Shown here one piece after another: positions 28,804-42,484 of a stretch of DNA of 64,000 nt (its first letter is position 1; each line of letters begins with the position of its first letter). Position numbers and translations under genes: made by a program. The notes below the pieces were generated by a model. That model ran no database searches, was not told the origin of the DNA, and saw only the letters and a list, made by a program, of their open reading frames with translations. Source of the DNA: Campylorhamphus procurvoides (taxonomy: Eukaryota; Chordata; Aves; Passeriformes; Dendrocolaptidae); assembly GCA_013396655.1 (NCBI GenBank), contig WBMV01006429.1, positions 62,001 to 126,000 on the forward strand, given 5' to 3'.

Positions 28804-31800
28804 GAGATTCTTATTGCACCAAGGTTTTTGGAGATCAGAGCCCTGAGGAACCCCATGGCTCTGCCAGTAGACAGAGGGGCAGATGGGCTTGGTGTCTTGG
28901 GGTGCAAAGGGACAGTCCCCACTTCCCTTCCAGCCAGGTTTGACCCCTAAACCAGGCACTTCATGGCCCTCCCTGTCTAAATACCTTGTGGGGAGAACCA
29001 TCCTGGCTGCAATCCTGGGCTTCAAGGGGGGTCACCAGCTGTGCCACAGCAAGAAACTCAGGGCTGGAGCCACAAAATCCAGCCCAGTCCTCTTGGCAGC
29101 CCTGCAAAAGCTGTCACAGGCAGCCACAGCAGCCCCAGCCTTCCCCAGTATCCCAATTAGCTGCCACATTAGAGGGTTATGAAGTTCAGCAAACAGATGG
29201 ATCTTTCCAGTAATGAAAACTGCAAATCACACATGAGGGATGCTGGGCCCTCATCCTGAGGAGGATGAAGATGAAGGACACAGCTCAGAACTCCAGAGAG
29301 CCACTCTGCATCAAATACCTCGTGGAACAGAATTGTCCCAGAGAGGCAGAGCAGAGAAGGATCAGGGTAATGCCTGAGAATGTTACTATATCGTTTTTTA
29401 AAAGCTAGAACATAATAAAAGGATTCCAAATTAGTCATTTCCTGCTTCTTCTACCACTGTTGTGCATGTGGAGTTAAAAAATGTCTAATTTTGCTGTTTT
29501 GAAAAGGCTGATGGTACTTGTCATTCACTGCAATCTCTCCCAGTACCCTATTATTTTCTGTTGATTATGTTCTAAATGAACTCTGTCATGTCTCCACATC
29601 TGCTCAAAACCACCCAGATTTTTTTCAGAAAAGAGCTGTTTCAGGTCAGAGGGGTGGAGTTTGAGTAAAAAGTTCAGTGAAATGAGAAAAAGTAAGGCCA
29701 GGAACCTGTTTGGCATTTCTGGGTAGCATTAAATTTGCTGTGCAAATGAGAGCTGTAGGCATGTTGCACAGAGCATTTTATATTTCCTTGAGCTCTTGGC
29801 TCTTTGTATTTAATCTACATCACACATTCACATGGATCAAGGAGAGAAATATTGCATTGCTTAGATTAGCATTTTGAGAAGAGGCACCAGGAAAAAAAAA
29901 AGGAGAAATAACTCTGTAAACAAGAATAGAAAACCCCTGTAAAAATGCTCATAGAAAGAAAACAAAGCTGAGAGAAAAGAGGAGGGGGAAGCAGAAAGCA
30001 GAAATATTACATGCTAGATTTGAAACTAAATTGTTAAATAAACCATCATGTCAAACACTCAAAATGCTTATAAATATTTACCAATTAGATACCACATGAA
30101 ATATGCACAAGCCAGTAGAGACAAATTTCCTTCTGGGTATTTTCACTGTCTCTGACTGGCCATATGTTGGGGAATGAATAAAAGCCCAAAGCCTGTGGGA
30201 GGGCAAGCGAGGAGAGAAGATGTTAAAGAAGGGCCCTGCACTGATGGTGTAGCCTTGTTGTGCTCTGAAATGCACTGAACCTCCCTCCTAGAGAGCTCTG
30301 GGAGCCAGCTGTGCCCTGACTCTTCTGGAGGGGGCTGAGTGCATTGCTCCTCTCTCCCCACCAAATGCCCACGGGCACAGGCTGTGCCAGGGCAGGGCAG
30401 TTCATTTTCCAGAGGGTGCATCCAGTTGGTTCATGTTCTCTTGCTTCTCGTCCTAAGTGGGGGCACATCAGGGAGCTGCTGGAGCTTTGGGTGTTCTGTG
30501 TCATACCCAGCCTGCATGGCTCTGAATTGAAAGCCAAGTGCTCATTAAAACCTTCCAGTGCCCAGGTGCACATTGCTAAGTTGGTGTGGAAGTAGGAAGA
30601 GATGCCCCAGTTTGTTTTTCCAGTGATCCAGGCCTTGAATTCTCCATCTCCAGTGAGAATAATATAATAAGCAATCTGTTCATATGCAGGAGTCTGACAT
30701 TTCCAAAGTGTGTCTCTGTTGCTTTCCAAGCAATTTGGACCCTTCCAAACGGAGCCAAGCTAAACATGGCATTGGTTTGTTGTCTGAAGAGTGCCAGGCT
30801 TGGCAGAGCAGAGGGGCCTCCAGGCTAAGGGGGAGTTCAGATCCTGTCAGGACACACTGGGAGAAGTGTCCAACCAAAGAGCCCAAGGACAAAACAGGGT
30901 CTGTCTGTCTGTGTCAGCATTATTTTGTCCAAAGAAGCCTGAGAACAACAGCATGATTTGACTGAGGACCAAAACCTATGTGATGTTCCACAAGCCATGG
31001 AAATATCATCCCTTGCATCATGGCAATGGCAGTTCAACTGATGGATTTACCATAAAGCTTTCCTCTTGAGTGCCTTTTTTTCCTCTCCTCAGCTTTCTGG
31101 CTGCAATTCATCTCCTCATATGCACTGCAGAGCTCATCTCTGAGGCAGCACATCCCTCCCCCAAGGGCACAGAGCAGGAAGAAATCAATCAAATCTCTGG
31201 GTTTCACCTCATACCTGCTGAAATACCTGTTGACTGGTAGTTATATCAAATCCACAAAGGAGTAGCCAAGGTGGTGTTAATGATTTCACTCGTGGAGTCA
31301 GAAAATCCCTTAAAATTTGTTCCTGTGCTCTTACAGCATCATTTACATGGATAATTAGAATCACCATTTGTCTTCCAGGTCTCCAAGAGCCAACTGCCAC
31401 AGTTCTCAGTGTCCAGCAAGAGCAGCTCCTGACAGGACTGGTCACAGGCGTGGGAGTGGATGGAATTCTGGTCCCAACAGCACATAAGCACTTTGGAAAA
31501 ACGTGATCCCAGCTGCAGAGCCCTGGCACAGGGCACTCTTGACCATATGGAAATCATTCTCCCTCTAAGAAGAGCACAAGTCATGAGGCAGAACTTCCTT
31601 GAGCAGAAATATGAATATAAAAAAATACATAATTATATATCTCTGTTCTGCAACGAGTTCAAGTCCTGGGGCCTTTACAGTGAAAATAAAATGTCACAGC
31701 TCACACTTCACTGGAGAAAACTTTCCTGCAACTAATTATATTCCAGAAATTTGCCCGGTTTGATCATGTAAATGCCAAAAACCACAGATACTGTAGTACC

Positions 31801-34253
31801 CAGCAGCATTTTATGGCAATATAAAACTGTTTGTATACCAGTCCTGTTTACCCACAGTTCACTGGAGAGGCTGCCTGGACACCGTGAGGATTTCATTATA
31901 ATTATCTACGATAACAATTAACAGCACAATGAGTGATAGATTAAATCACTTCCCATCTGCATCCCCTTCAGTGTCAGACTTGAGATCCTCAGAACGTGTT
32001 ACTTGGTTTACATTCATTAATATGATATTAATTCCGTGCCTTGGATAAACCTACCTGGCTCTGTTCTCCCATCTGCTGATCTGACATTATTATTCTGTTC
32101 AGAGCAATCCTCCTAATTATGCTCATTTGTAGTTCCAGTAGATATCCCTTCCCAAGGAGAATAATGAGCAGCACTCTTTGGAAACCAGTCATCTTGCTCT
32201 TAAATAAACCTCCTGGCTCCCAACCCTTCCCCAAACCGCAGTGCTGATACCAGCTGAATGCTTGGGCACTTGGTGTGGCTAATTAACCACAAAGCTCACC
32301 AACACTGATGTTACAGTAGGGACAGCAGCCTTTTCTGTCTGTTTTCCTCACCAATAATTACATTTGGGGTTTCTGAATAATGTCTTCTTTAAGGTGGACC
32401 CCTCTGGGTACCACTTTTTGCCAGGGGGAACAGGAAGGGGAATTGTGTTACTGTGTTAGCTTATATTGATAAATGCTCTGAGAAAATGCTCTTGGATGTG
32501 AAGAGTGAGTGTGTGAGAGCACACTGGAAGTCAGAGGAGCTCTGTACTCATTGCAGACGATCCAGTGACTGGGATGGAAAGGGCCAGCATCCCTCCTGCA
32601 TTGTCATGGAGTAGATGCACCAATTCAGTACCAGCACTCATTTTGTCTTCCACGCTCAGTGGGCAAGAAAGGAAAACACTCTGTCACTGCTAACTCAACA
32701 CAGGCAACTGGCCAAATCATCAGCCCTGTTGATCACAGCGCTCTGAGCAGCAGCCCTGGCAGAGAAATGTGAGCAATGCCCATCTGCCAGCACCACAGCA
32801 AGAGCCCTGGCACCTGGGCAAGGTGGCTGGAGGAACAGCAAGAGGTGGCACAGAGGAGTTTGTCTCCCCTTCATTGCTTGGAGAGACAAAGGTAAATGGT
32901 GTGGGAGAACCCAGCTCACTGGGAAAGGGTGTGGGGAGCAGAAATCCTCCCCATGGACACAACAGCCAATGGATTTGTTTGCTGGGATGGGTCTCTTGCT
33001 CTGAGATGAGATATGTTATTCCTCCTTTGCAGGAAGAGAGGAATTCCTGAGCAGGGATCAGCCCCATCACTCAGCCCAGCAGCTCTGCCAGAGGGTGAGG
33101 AGAAAATCATGATTTCAACAAACATGATGCTTAAATGAGCCATGATTTTGTCAACTACTGGGGCTCTTCTCATGTGCTAAGCTTGTTATAAAAACAAAAT
33201 GTGGTATCAATTGTGGCAAGCTGAAAATTTTGTGTTTAAATTTTGAGAGTATTCCTAAAGTGTTTTGTTCCTTCTCTGCTGGGTTTGTGACAGACAGTGA
33301 TGTGTTGGATTCATCCTTCTAAGCATCTGTACTCAAAAAGCTGTCACTTGCACACAAAAGATTGACACAATGCAGGCAGATCAGCTTCATTCCTAAACTC
33401 AAAGGAATCTCTAGACCCAATTTCCTTAATTCCTTGTCTCAGAGAAGCACAACAGGCTGAGGAACAGGTATCAGCAGCACTTCTGCTGCAAGAGCTCCCC
33501 AAAGCCAGAGAAATGCCACTTTAATCCTCACACCAGTTGCCTACTGTCCTTTACTCAGCCATATGTGGTGTCTGTGACTCCACAACAGACTATATTGGAC
33601 ACTGTATTAATTTAATTTAACCTTATTTCAATTGCTTTAAATCATAGTAACTTTAGCTTAATATAAATCCATATTCAACCTTGCCTTCATACAAATCCCC
33701 ACACACACAACAAGTTATCTTAAAATGTCAATGTCTTTTTCCTTCTACTTGGTCAAAACACTTCCCATTCCTGATTAAGACATTACAAGCTTTACTCTGC
33801 TTCACCCCACTATAAAATATTCAGCAATGGCCTCTATCAGAGGTAAAGGACTCTTGTCTTGTAGTCATTAGCAAAAGTTCAGGTTTAAGAAGGATGAAAA
33901 GAAGATCTCTCAGCTCTAAACCTCTTCTAAACAAATTCAATATGCTCCAAATATAAAAGACATCACATACACAGGTATATTTCCACATATTTCCTGAAAA
34001 TCATGGTTCTGTTAAATTAGTTGCCACAAAGCTTTGGCAGTTCAGAATGGTTTGTAAAAGCCACCTCACATAAAAATTAATTTCCAAATTTCTCCTCACA
34101 GTGAGAGTTTAAGAACTGTCTGGACAATCTGCACTTAATATAATCAGCACAGCAGGCTACAAAAGGGGAAAATAAAATCACCAGCCACGATTTCAGAGAG
34201 ACTCACACTGAAACCCCAGCTCAACCCAGTTACTGGAGGGTTGAAGCTTCAGG

Positions 34254-34346
34254 GTGAGAACTTTGACATCAGATGTTTCTTTTTCTTTCTGAACAAAGTC
34301 AGCTGGGAGATTTTAACNAGTGAGAATTTTGACATCAGATGTTTCT
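34254..34346. repeat. Local direct duplication around an ambiguous base (N at 34318)
   Basis: A 27-bp block starting GTGAGAA at 34254 recurs at 34320 with a single C-to-T difference (TTTGACATCAGATGTTTCT is shared). The offset is 66 bp. The only N in the window lies at 34318, two bases before the second copy. This looks like a tandem repeat, or two alleles, joined imperfectly by the assembler. Confidence 0.85.
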
Positions 34347-35016
34347 GTCAGGGGAAGAACAAACGCATTCCCCCTTTTCTTTATTACAGTTTCCTCTTCA
34401 CCACCCTCTATCACCTCCTGCCTTTCAGGTCCCTTAAATATGTGCCTATTAATAGGCATTTTTCATCTTGACACAAATGTGCTCTTGATGGAGGATGGGT
34501 TGCTAATTTGTAAGGAAACTCCTGAAATCTCAGGAGAAAGATTACCTTAAAGTAACTGAAATGTGCTCAGTTTCAGCTGGTTCCACATTTTGCCCTTATT
34601 TCTCCACCTGGCTAAAACATCCCAGTGTTTGACTTAGAACTCCTCTGTTTAAAAACACTCCTGAAATGAACGTTGCACTGATGGTGTACAAACTGCAATT
34701 GCCAAAAATCTCACCTGCAGGAGCATCACAGGAAATAAAAATATCCCAGCTGAACTCTCTGCGAGGGTCAAATATTTCCAGGGTTGCATCTGTCTTGCCA
34801 CCTCCACATAGCAAAAGTTTCCTCCAATTATTATATTTTTTTTGGAGGGGATCAAAACCCTAAAGGCATCAATTAAAATATTAAATTTTCTTACATTGTC
34901 TATGATCTGATGTGGAGAAAGAATCTTTTTCCCTTCCACTCTTTCAAAGGAGTGACATGGGCTGGTTCCCCTGGGAAAGGGAAGAGATTTTTGTGTTTTA
35001 GCAACTTTTAAAGAGG

Positions 35017-35054
35017 TTTTTCTTTTTGAGCAAAGTCAGCTGGGAGATTTTAAC
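35017..35054. repeat. Dispersed third copy of part of the 34.3-kb duplication
   Basis: CAAAGTCAGCTGGGAGATTT followed by TAAC occurs at 34294-34317 and again, base for base, at 35031-35054. Both copies are preceded by a similar T-rich stretch (CTTTTTGAG here, CTTTCTGAA there). It is a direct repeat with an offset of 737 bp. Confidence 0.88.
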
Positions 35055-38000
35055 AACAACATCACTCACACAGTCAGTTAAACCACCTTGTATGCAATGG
35101 ACATTATCCAGTTTTAGGTGACTGCTCAGTGGTTTGCAGTGCCACCAGAGTCACAAATTCCATGAATAATGATCTGATTTTGCCAGGTGTGCATTGGAGT
35201 TGTACCTCTCACTATGAATTGCAGCATCTGCTGCTCTGCTTGCCTGGAAATGGACACAGACAGATGCTGAAATCCCTCCACACACACAAATCTGGCTTTT
35301 CCAAGACAGCTCCAGGAATCACAGCTTTGGCATCAGTTCCACACCCCTCGGAAAAGCTTTGATGGTTTCCTTCCCATGCAATATTTGAGAAACATTTTGC
35401 TTGGGCAACGTGCCAGGCAGAAAAGGATTTAATCACACAACCTGAAAAAAAAAAGCACTTACAACAACAGCTCTCAAAATATAAAGGATATTTCTTAATT
35501 TATAAATATTTAAAGACAACAATCCGAGAATCACCAGTTTGGTGGGGCTTTAAGGGTGGGGGGGGTTTCCATGTCCTTTGTCCACAGTCTCTGCTACAAA
35601 TCCATGCAAAACACAATTGCAATTAATTAATTTAGCTCTCAAGACACAGTCAGTGTAGCATCTATTATTAGTGAATTTGTATCTGCAAAAGAACAGCACA
35701 GAGAACGAGTTCCTTATGCACACAGTGAGTCCCACTCAGTGAGCCAAACACTAATTTCACTACAAGCCTTAAATATATTCTCCTTGTCCCAGGCTATTTC
35801 CATTATTGCTTTTAATTTTCTCTCATTTTAATACCTAATTTGTTCCAACAATAAGTTAAACTTCTAACCATAGGAAATTTGCTTTGCTGGGACTTGATTC
35901 TTTCCTCTGTTATGAGCTGGGTAATTGGTTGTACCTGTTTATGCACTTGCTTTGCACAAGTGAAAATTGAAAAAAAAAAGAATCATAGATTCTAAATGCA
36001 CATGTTTTCAAGGCAATGGGGAAAACTGGCTGGTAGGTGGGAGGGGAAAAAAAATCAGGTCTTTTTTTAAGGTTAAAAACCACCAAACCACATCCCTGAA
36101 TCCATCTCTAAGAAAAAAATAAGGATCTCACTAAAACTGACCTGGGAAAGTTCATATCCCCCCCAAAAATATCATTGGGGAATAGTGACTGTTTATGGAC
36201 TCATAAGTACTTATAATGGTGATGCTTTATTTTCTAAACAGGCACTGGGTAAGACTGGTAGCTGTGAAGGAAAAGTAAAAACAGGAGTAAAAGGCAAAGA
36301 ATATATCCTGAATATCAGACAAAATTTCTTAAATTCCCTTCTGTCTTCTCCTCCTAAAACTCAAAGTCAAACAGGAGGAATAAAATAAAAGCTGCATGAG
36401 TAAAAGAGATATCTTTTAAAAAAATTATGTCCTCCTATCTGGAAGAAAACATGAAAAATGAACAGAAATTCTGGACAATTAAATGAAAACCTAAATAGAG
36501 GCCATATATAAGTCCACTAAAGCCTTAAAGAGCATAAATATGAGCCATAAAGATATTCCCCAATACATCTGAAGCAAACTGTCTGCCTGAGAGGACACTG
36601 AGGGCAGAGATTGTGAGAGGATGAAAGGATCTCTCAGGGAAGAATGGGTGAGAGCAGTAAAGTTAGGGGACTGATTTACAGGAGTGTCCATGAGGTTAAT
36701 TAGGACAGTTCCCATCAGTTCCTGCCTTTAATGGGAGAGGAGCTCCAGGCAGAGTGTCCCATCCCTCAGCCCTGAGAGCAAACAGCCCCAAAAGGCTGCT
36801 CAGGTTGGCAACAAGCAGAGTTTACAAATGCAGCCTTGTTGTTTTGATGAAATTTTCTCTTTCCAAGTCCACTGTATCCTCCACTCTCACAAAGTATTTC
36901 CCCTCCTATTTGGCTTCTCAATGCTTTCTGTTATCCCCCACTTTTCATCACTCATTCGAAAAGCAACAGTGTAATAATGAATATATTTCTTTTTAACTCC
37001 ATGCAGCACAAAACCCGAAACACCCAGAAAACTGAAAAGGTCACTCCTCTTAAGAAGTTGAAGTTAAGCACATCCTGTGAAGTTGGCAATTTATAGGTAG
37101 AATAAACAGTTGGGGATGATTTAGTGGAGTAAGAGCCAGCAAAGGCAGGTCCTCCCTAAAAGCTACAAATCATCAAGTCTCCAGTTTTGCCACTCCTTCA
37201 GCATCGTGAGAATTTAGGGATTTGAGGCTCAGCTGTCTTGCCCCAGTGGAACACCCAGCAGGAACATGTCTGCAGGCATCTACAAGCCCCACAAGCCATC
37301 ATGATGCTCACCTGCCCACGAGAAGCTCACAGCTGGGACCTGCTTTGGGATCCCAACAGCTTGTAGGGCAAGGACAAGAGTAGAAGAAAAGCATCTAATT
37401 TAGAAACAAATTATGTAGTAAATGAATTGACAGTGTTGGTGGGACTGGTAAATAAAGACCACTCACCATGTGTCTTCCAGGGGGTGGTTTGGGTGGTGCC
37501 TTCAGAAACATTTCAATCAACAGGAGCTGAGATCTTATTTATCACTTATGGTTGGTGAGATCCTTTCTAAGCCTCCTTTGTGGGTGTGTAATTCGATTTG
37601 TCTGGATTGCTAAATGGAATGAATTGGCTGATTTTCTCCATCACAAGGATGATTCCTGACATACACAAGCTTGTAGTCAAATTTGAGAGTGTGCAAGGCT
37701 GTAAACCAGCCCTGGCTGTGGAGTGGGATCTCACCAGGAATGGCATTGCACAGTCCCAGCTTTAAGAACAGTAAAAAGGACTGTTATTCTGAGTTTCACT
37801 CAGTTCCCAGCACATGGACTGTAATATTAAGCCTGATATACAGCTGCTAAAGACACTTGCAAGGGCATTTCCTGCAGGCTCTTTGCTCGAAATCCAGTCT
37901 CCTAAGGGTTTGGATGGACATTTAAAAACGATTCTGTTGACTGTGCTTTTAATATTCCTGTCTTAGCCATGAGTCACCTGGCCTTGGACAGCTGGCAGCT

Positions 38001-40300
38001 GAAGACATCTGCACGTGGTTTCCCACCAAGCTGACAGGGACAACATCAACTCTCTGGCCCAAAGAGGAGAGCAATTCTCAGCAAGCTGGCCGGCCCAGGG
38101 GGGATGGCTTGCTCAGATGGACAAATCCTGGCTGTGTTATTCATGCTAGAAGTGACATCAAGCTTATTTGGATGAGCAAAACAAACAGAAGCCACTGGTA
38201 CATGACAGAAGGATTATTTGCTTTATGACTCAGGCCCAGGGTTTGCCAACTTTGAAAGAAATTGGAGTGTACACAGAGGATTTTTTTTTTTCTGTTTAAG
38301 TAAAAGAGAGAGAAAAAGGGGAGAAGATTCCTCCTCTGTGGGCTCTGCTAGGCTGACTTCAATGTTTCCTCTCTCAAAACAGCTTCAGATTTGAATCCCT
38401 ACCCTAATGCCTGTTTTCCTCCCTTCCTGGAAATCTACAAAGCACATTCACTTTGTCCTAGATTTCTGTTTTAATTGTACTTTAGATTTTTAATTGAACT
38501 GCACATCCCTCAGTTTCTCACCCAGCTGCTCCTGCAGCAAAATAGTCACTGGGAACCTTCCAAGGAAGGAAGAAAGGCTCCCCTCTCCTTCTTTCTCTTC
38601 CCAAGATAAATGGCCTAATCCAGGGGGCTAAATCAGCCCCCCCATCTGTATTGGCCTTGCTCCAGTGGATGTTGGGGGTTTTGAACACAAAATGAATACT
38701 GGAAAGAGAAAGGAAGTCATGAATTCCTCCTTAATTTGGAGGTTTCAATGGGATATATAAAAATGGCAAAGCACTTAATTAAGGTTGGTTGTTCAGGTTG
38801 GGCTGCCCCCACTATAGAACAGTGTCATGGCACAAAGACCTGCAAACACACCCAGGACCTCTGAAGTTTATTTCTCCCACTTCTGCAATGTCAGGAACCT
38901 CTCAGGGCTCTCCTGTCCACCCCATTTCTACATGAATTGCAATCACACTGATGGTACTTTCAGTAGAAACACCCAGTACCATATTTTTCATCTTAGTTTG
39001 GGGAAGGGGCCTCTATTTATTCCTCATGTACTTCTTTCAAATCCATCAAAGCAATTTTTTTTTCTCCAATTAATAAGAAAACCATTTTGCAAAGCTGTTT
39101 CATCAGAAGTGCGGTGGTTTTACTGAATCTTAGCAATTTAGAGTGAGAACCCTCAGCCTCTGCTGCTGAAAAGAAAATGAATGGCTAAATTGATTTTCAC
39201 CCAGCAATCTTCGTTGGAGTGTCTCTCAAAGCGTGGCCAACCCCAGCTGAGGCAACTTTTCTCCTCCCAAGTGCTTCGTGGGGCTGTTTCATTTCACCTT
39301 TCATGTATGTACAAAGAGGCTTAAAAAGTTCCTGTTCTCTAAAAACACAGCCCAGGTATTGGCCCCTCATGCTGGAAGGTGCTGTTGCCTAAGGGATTTA
39401 GGGCAGCAAGCAGCAGGTGAGAGGCACTGCATTTATATTTTAATTAGCTCATGCTAGGCGTTTCTGCAGAGGTTACTAAATTGCTATTTGTCCACCTACA
39501 TTATTAAAATCCTGTGTCTTTGCCTTTCAAGGACTCTTTGTGCTTCCTGAAACTGTATTGCTACGGTTGCATATTGTTCTTAAATAATGTTCTTAAATAA
39601 TCTCAAGTGATAATTTTATAAATCTGCTGAGTGCCAATTGCAATAACAAGACTTTACAATAAAAACCCATAAAAATATTGGGAAAGTGCTATTTTAGACA
39701 CAAAAACCCCCTCTAGATCTTGTCTGATTTAATATATTTTTGTTGTGTGTGGGCTTCTTAAATACACTTTTAACAATTGTCTTCCTTTCTCAAAATAAAT
39801 TCCCAAATTCTCACATTCTGTGGGAAAAAAAAAGCCCATTGTTTTCTCTATTTCACATCACACTGATCATGTTAATAAAGACAAATATTTCTGCATAAAC
39901 ACATCCCTCTGGGGGGTTTGCTACAGTGAGAATACATTAGAACCTTGAGAAGTTTCTGATTTCTGGCATCATTAATATCCTAAAGGAACGTGACCTCTTT
40001 GAAGTAACTCCTGAGCTACTTCACTAACACATGTGGATCTGTGTTGCACAGAACCTTCCTATAAGGCAATGACATTAGAAAACCTTCCTGGAAATGCAGT
40101 CATTTGGCAAAGGGTTTCTAATGTTTTGGGGTTTTTTAATTATTGTTGCAATTCTCATACACGTGGGTAAAACGGGTTTGCAAAGTTTTGTCCTAATTTT
40201 GTTACCAGAAGAACTCCAAGTGGTTTGGAAATTTTTCCTGTTACTAAAATGTTCCAAACCTGAGAAGGTGTTTTCTCCTTACTCTGAAATTGGAGAGCAC

Positions 40301-40782
40301 AGAGGCACAGGGCCATTTAAGCTGGAAAAGCCCTCCAGGATCATCAAGCCCAAGTGTTAAAGCCACTAAACCATGTCCCTCAGTGCTCCATCTACAGCCT
40401 TTTAAATCCCTCCAGGGATGGTGACTCAGCCACTTCCCTGGGCAGCTGTGCCAGAGCTTGACAACCCTTTGAGTGAAGATGTTTTTCCTTGAAATCCCAT
40501 CTAAACCTCTCCTGGCACAACTTGAGTCTGTTTTCTCACCCTGTTTCCTGGGAGCAGAGCCTGCCCCTCCCTGGCTCCCCCTTCATGTCAGGGAGTTGTA
40601 GAGAACAAAAAGGTCCCCCCTGAGCTTCCTTTTGTCCAGGCTGAGCCCCCTCAGCCTCTTCTGGTGCTCCAGCCCCTCTGTGTGCCTTGAAGTGAGGGAC
40701 CCAAAAACCGAACCCAGATCCTGAGGTGTGGCCTCTCCAGTGCCCAGCCCAGGGGGATGATCTCTTCCCTCATCCTCTGCAG
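40301..40782 (-). mobile_element. CR1 LINE 3' UTR fragment
   Basis: Read on the plus strand this is the reverse complement of a CR1 3' UTR: AAAGCCCTCCAGGATCATCA, CCACTAAACCATGTCCCTCA, CTCCAGGGATGGTGACTCAG and CCACTTCCCTGGGCAGC, then TTGACAACCCTTTGAGTGAA, and later TGAGGTGTGGCCTCTCCAGT and GCCCAGCCCAGGGGGATGA. All of these are standard CR1 phrases. The element is 5' truncated and contains no coding part. It lies in the same orientation as TRPC7, about 0.9 kb downstream of exon 2. Confidence 0.92.
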
Positions 40783-41706
40783 CTACAAATCCTGAAAGGG
40801 CTGATTTAACACATGAATAGTTTTCTAAATTAAAAGGGATGGATTCCTGGCAAGCATCCTAGCCCAGGTAAATCACAGTGTAGGCTTCGTTACCCCAGAG
40901 TCACTGATCATCACTGTAGCTGCACAATAGTCAGAAAACAGTCTCATGCTGATAACTGAGCCACTGAAAGTGAGGGGTTTAATGACTAATTTATTTTAGA
41001 GAGACAATGCTATTTATGTCATGTAAATGACTTAGAGGAATAATGCAAATGACAATGGACATTTACAAACTCATTATGATAATGGAAATCTTGAATAACT
41101 TGAGAGTTCCACAAGTTCCACTGTTATTTTTGGCATGATTATAAACTTCATAACAATCTCTTGATTGTTTCTCTTTCCCTTTTCCTCACAAAATTCATCA
41201 TATACAGATGCAGTAGCAAACCATTAAGATGCAATGCAATTTAAACTGTTTTACAGAGAAACAAAATTGCTTGATTTATGCTTTCTATCATTGCAACAGA
41301 ATGAGATGTAGTGGATTCTTAAACCATTAAACCATCTTCTAGAGCTCTGCCTCTAAAATAGATTGCTCAATTAAAAAGACTTACCTTTCTTGCAGAAAAA
41401 GGAGTCTCCCTTTTTGGAATAATCTAAATTTTTATTCCTGCTGCAGACTATAGAGTCTAACCAATCACAGCATGCAACCCAGAAACTCCAAGTAGGGACG
41501 TTTCTGCTATAATATGCACTATTCAGTTCCAAGCATTTATTAATGGGAGAATGAACCAATGCATTGATAACACATCTGGCAGCCTCTGCCAGCCTCTCTC
41601 CCTCCCCCACCCGCTCAAACAACAAACCAACATTTGATCAGACGTGGGAAACACGCACCAGCCTGAACGCTTTCAGCCCAAGGAAAAAGGCACGGTGGAA
41701 AATTAC

Positions 41707-42484
41707 CTTAAATTCAGTCTCAATGTTGGCTAGCCTGGCCAATTCATTGCTTAGCTCTAGGGCAGTAAGGACAGGGTCTTCACTGGAAAGAGACAAATAA
41801 GCAGCACTGGCTAATCCTTTGTAGGCGTTCATTCTGGAGCGGGAGTGGCTGAAGGAGTCCTTCCTCTGCTTCTCCATACATTCGTTGCACTTGCAGAAAT
41901 AGTCGTGTGGCCTCTCGATGCGCGCGCCTTTGAGGAGCAGGATGTGGACGATCTCGTACTCCTGGCAGTGGGCGGCGAGGATGATGGGGGTGATGTCGTG
42001 GGAGAACCGCGTCCCGTCCTCGTCGTAAGCGTAGAAATCGTCGTCCCGCAGCTCCTGCTCGAGGGGGCTGAGCGTGAGGCGCTGCCCCTGGGCGAAGGCC
42101 GGGTGGTTCAGGATCGCTTCGACGATGCGCACGTAGCCCTTACTGATGGCCAACAGAAGGGCGTCCCCAACCCGTGCCAGGTTCTCCTTCTTGAGCAGCA
42201 GCTCCGTCACCTCCAGGTGCTCGTTCCCCACAGCCAGCTGGAGGGCGTTTTGCCCCATGTAGTCGACGCAGTTGAAGTTCAGGGTCTTGGACTCCTCCAG
42301 CATCTTGCGCACCACGGGGATGTTGCCATACTCGGCGGAGTCGAGGAAGCGCTCCTCCTCGGCCGTCAGGCTGGTGCCCTTCTCGTTGAACATGTAGGCT
42401 GGGCCGCGGATGGCCTGTCTCCGGCCCTTCTCCCGCAGCGTCGTGTGCCTTCGGTGCATGGTTTTAGAGTTGCTGCTCCTCAGC
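41707..42484 (-). CDS. TRPC7: TRPC7 exon 2: ankyrin-repeat domain and zinc site (residues 1-260)
   Basis: This 778-bp exon is the third base of the start codon plus 259 codons. The acceptor reads TTTGCTGCAG before 42484, and the donor after 41707 is AAG|GTAATT, ending in phase 0. It encodes the cytosolic N-terminal domain. Ankyrin-like repeats lie at about residues 46-67 ([10 protein letters not shown]...), 77-98 ([14 protein letters not shown]...), 107-126 and 164-188 ([15 protein letters not shown]...). H194, C198, C200 and C203 in [10 protein letters not shown] match the His/Cys zinc-binding site of TRPC channels. Residues 217-260 begin the linker helices. The exon is rich in G+C and CpG, unlike the AT-rich introns on both sides. 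Met10 lies at 42459. A 225-residue open frame on the other strand (41845-42522) is only its mirror image. Confidence 0.98.

Larger units (their letters stand above)
25262..41706 (-). other. TRPC7: TRPC7 intron 2
   Basis: This is the largest intron in the window, 16,445 bp, donor GTAATT (41706-41701), acceptor CCCCCCAG. It contains two CR1 3' UTR fragments (about 28446-28803, plus strand; about 40301-40782, minus strand), a local duplication around an ambiguous base at 34318, and a short repeat shared between 34294 and 35031. No additional exon or gene is recognisable. Confidence 0.9.

Noticed and set aside
30223..30729. Minus-strand open frame of 168 residues
   Set aside because: Overlapped by several open frames on both strands; composition and content look random.
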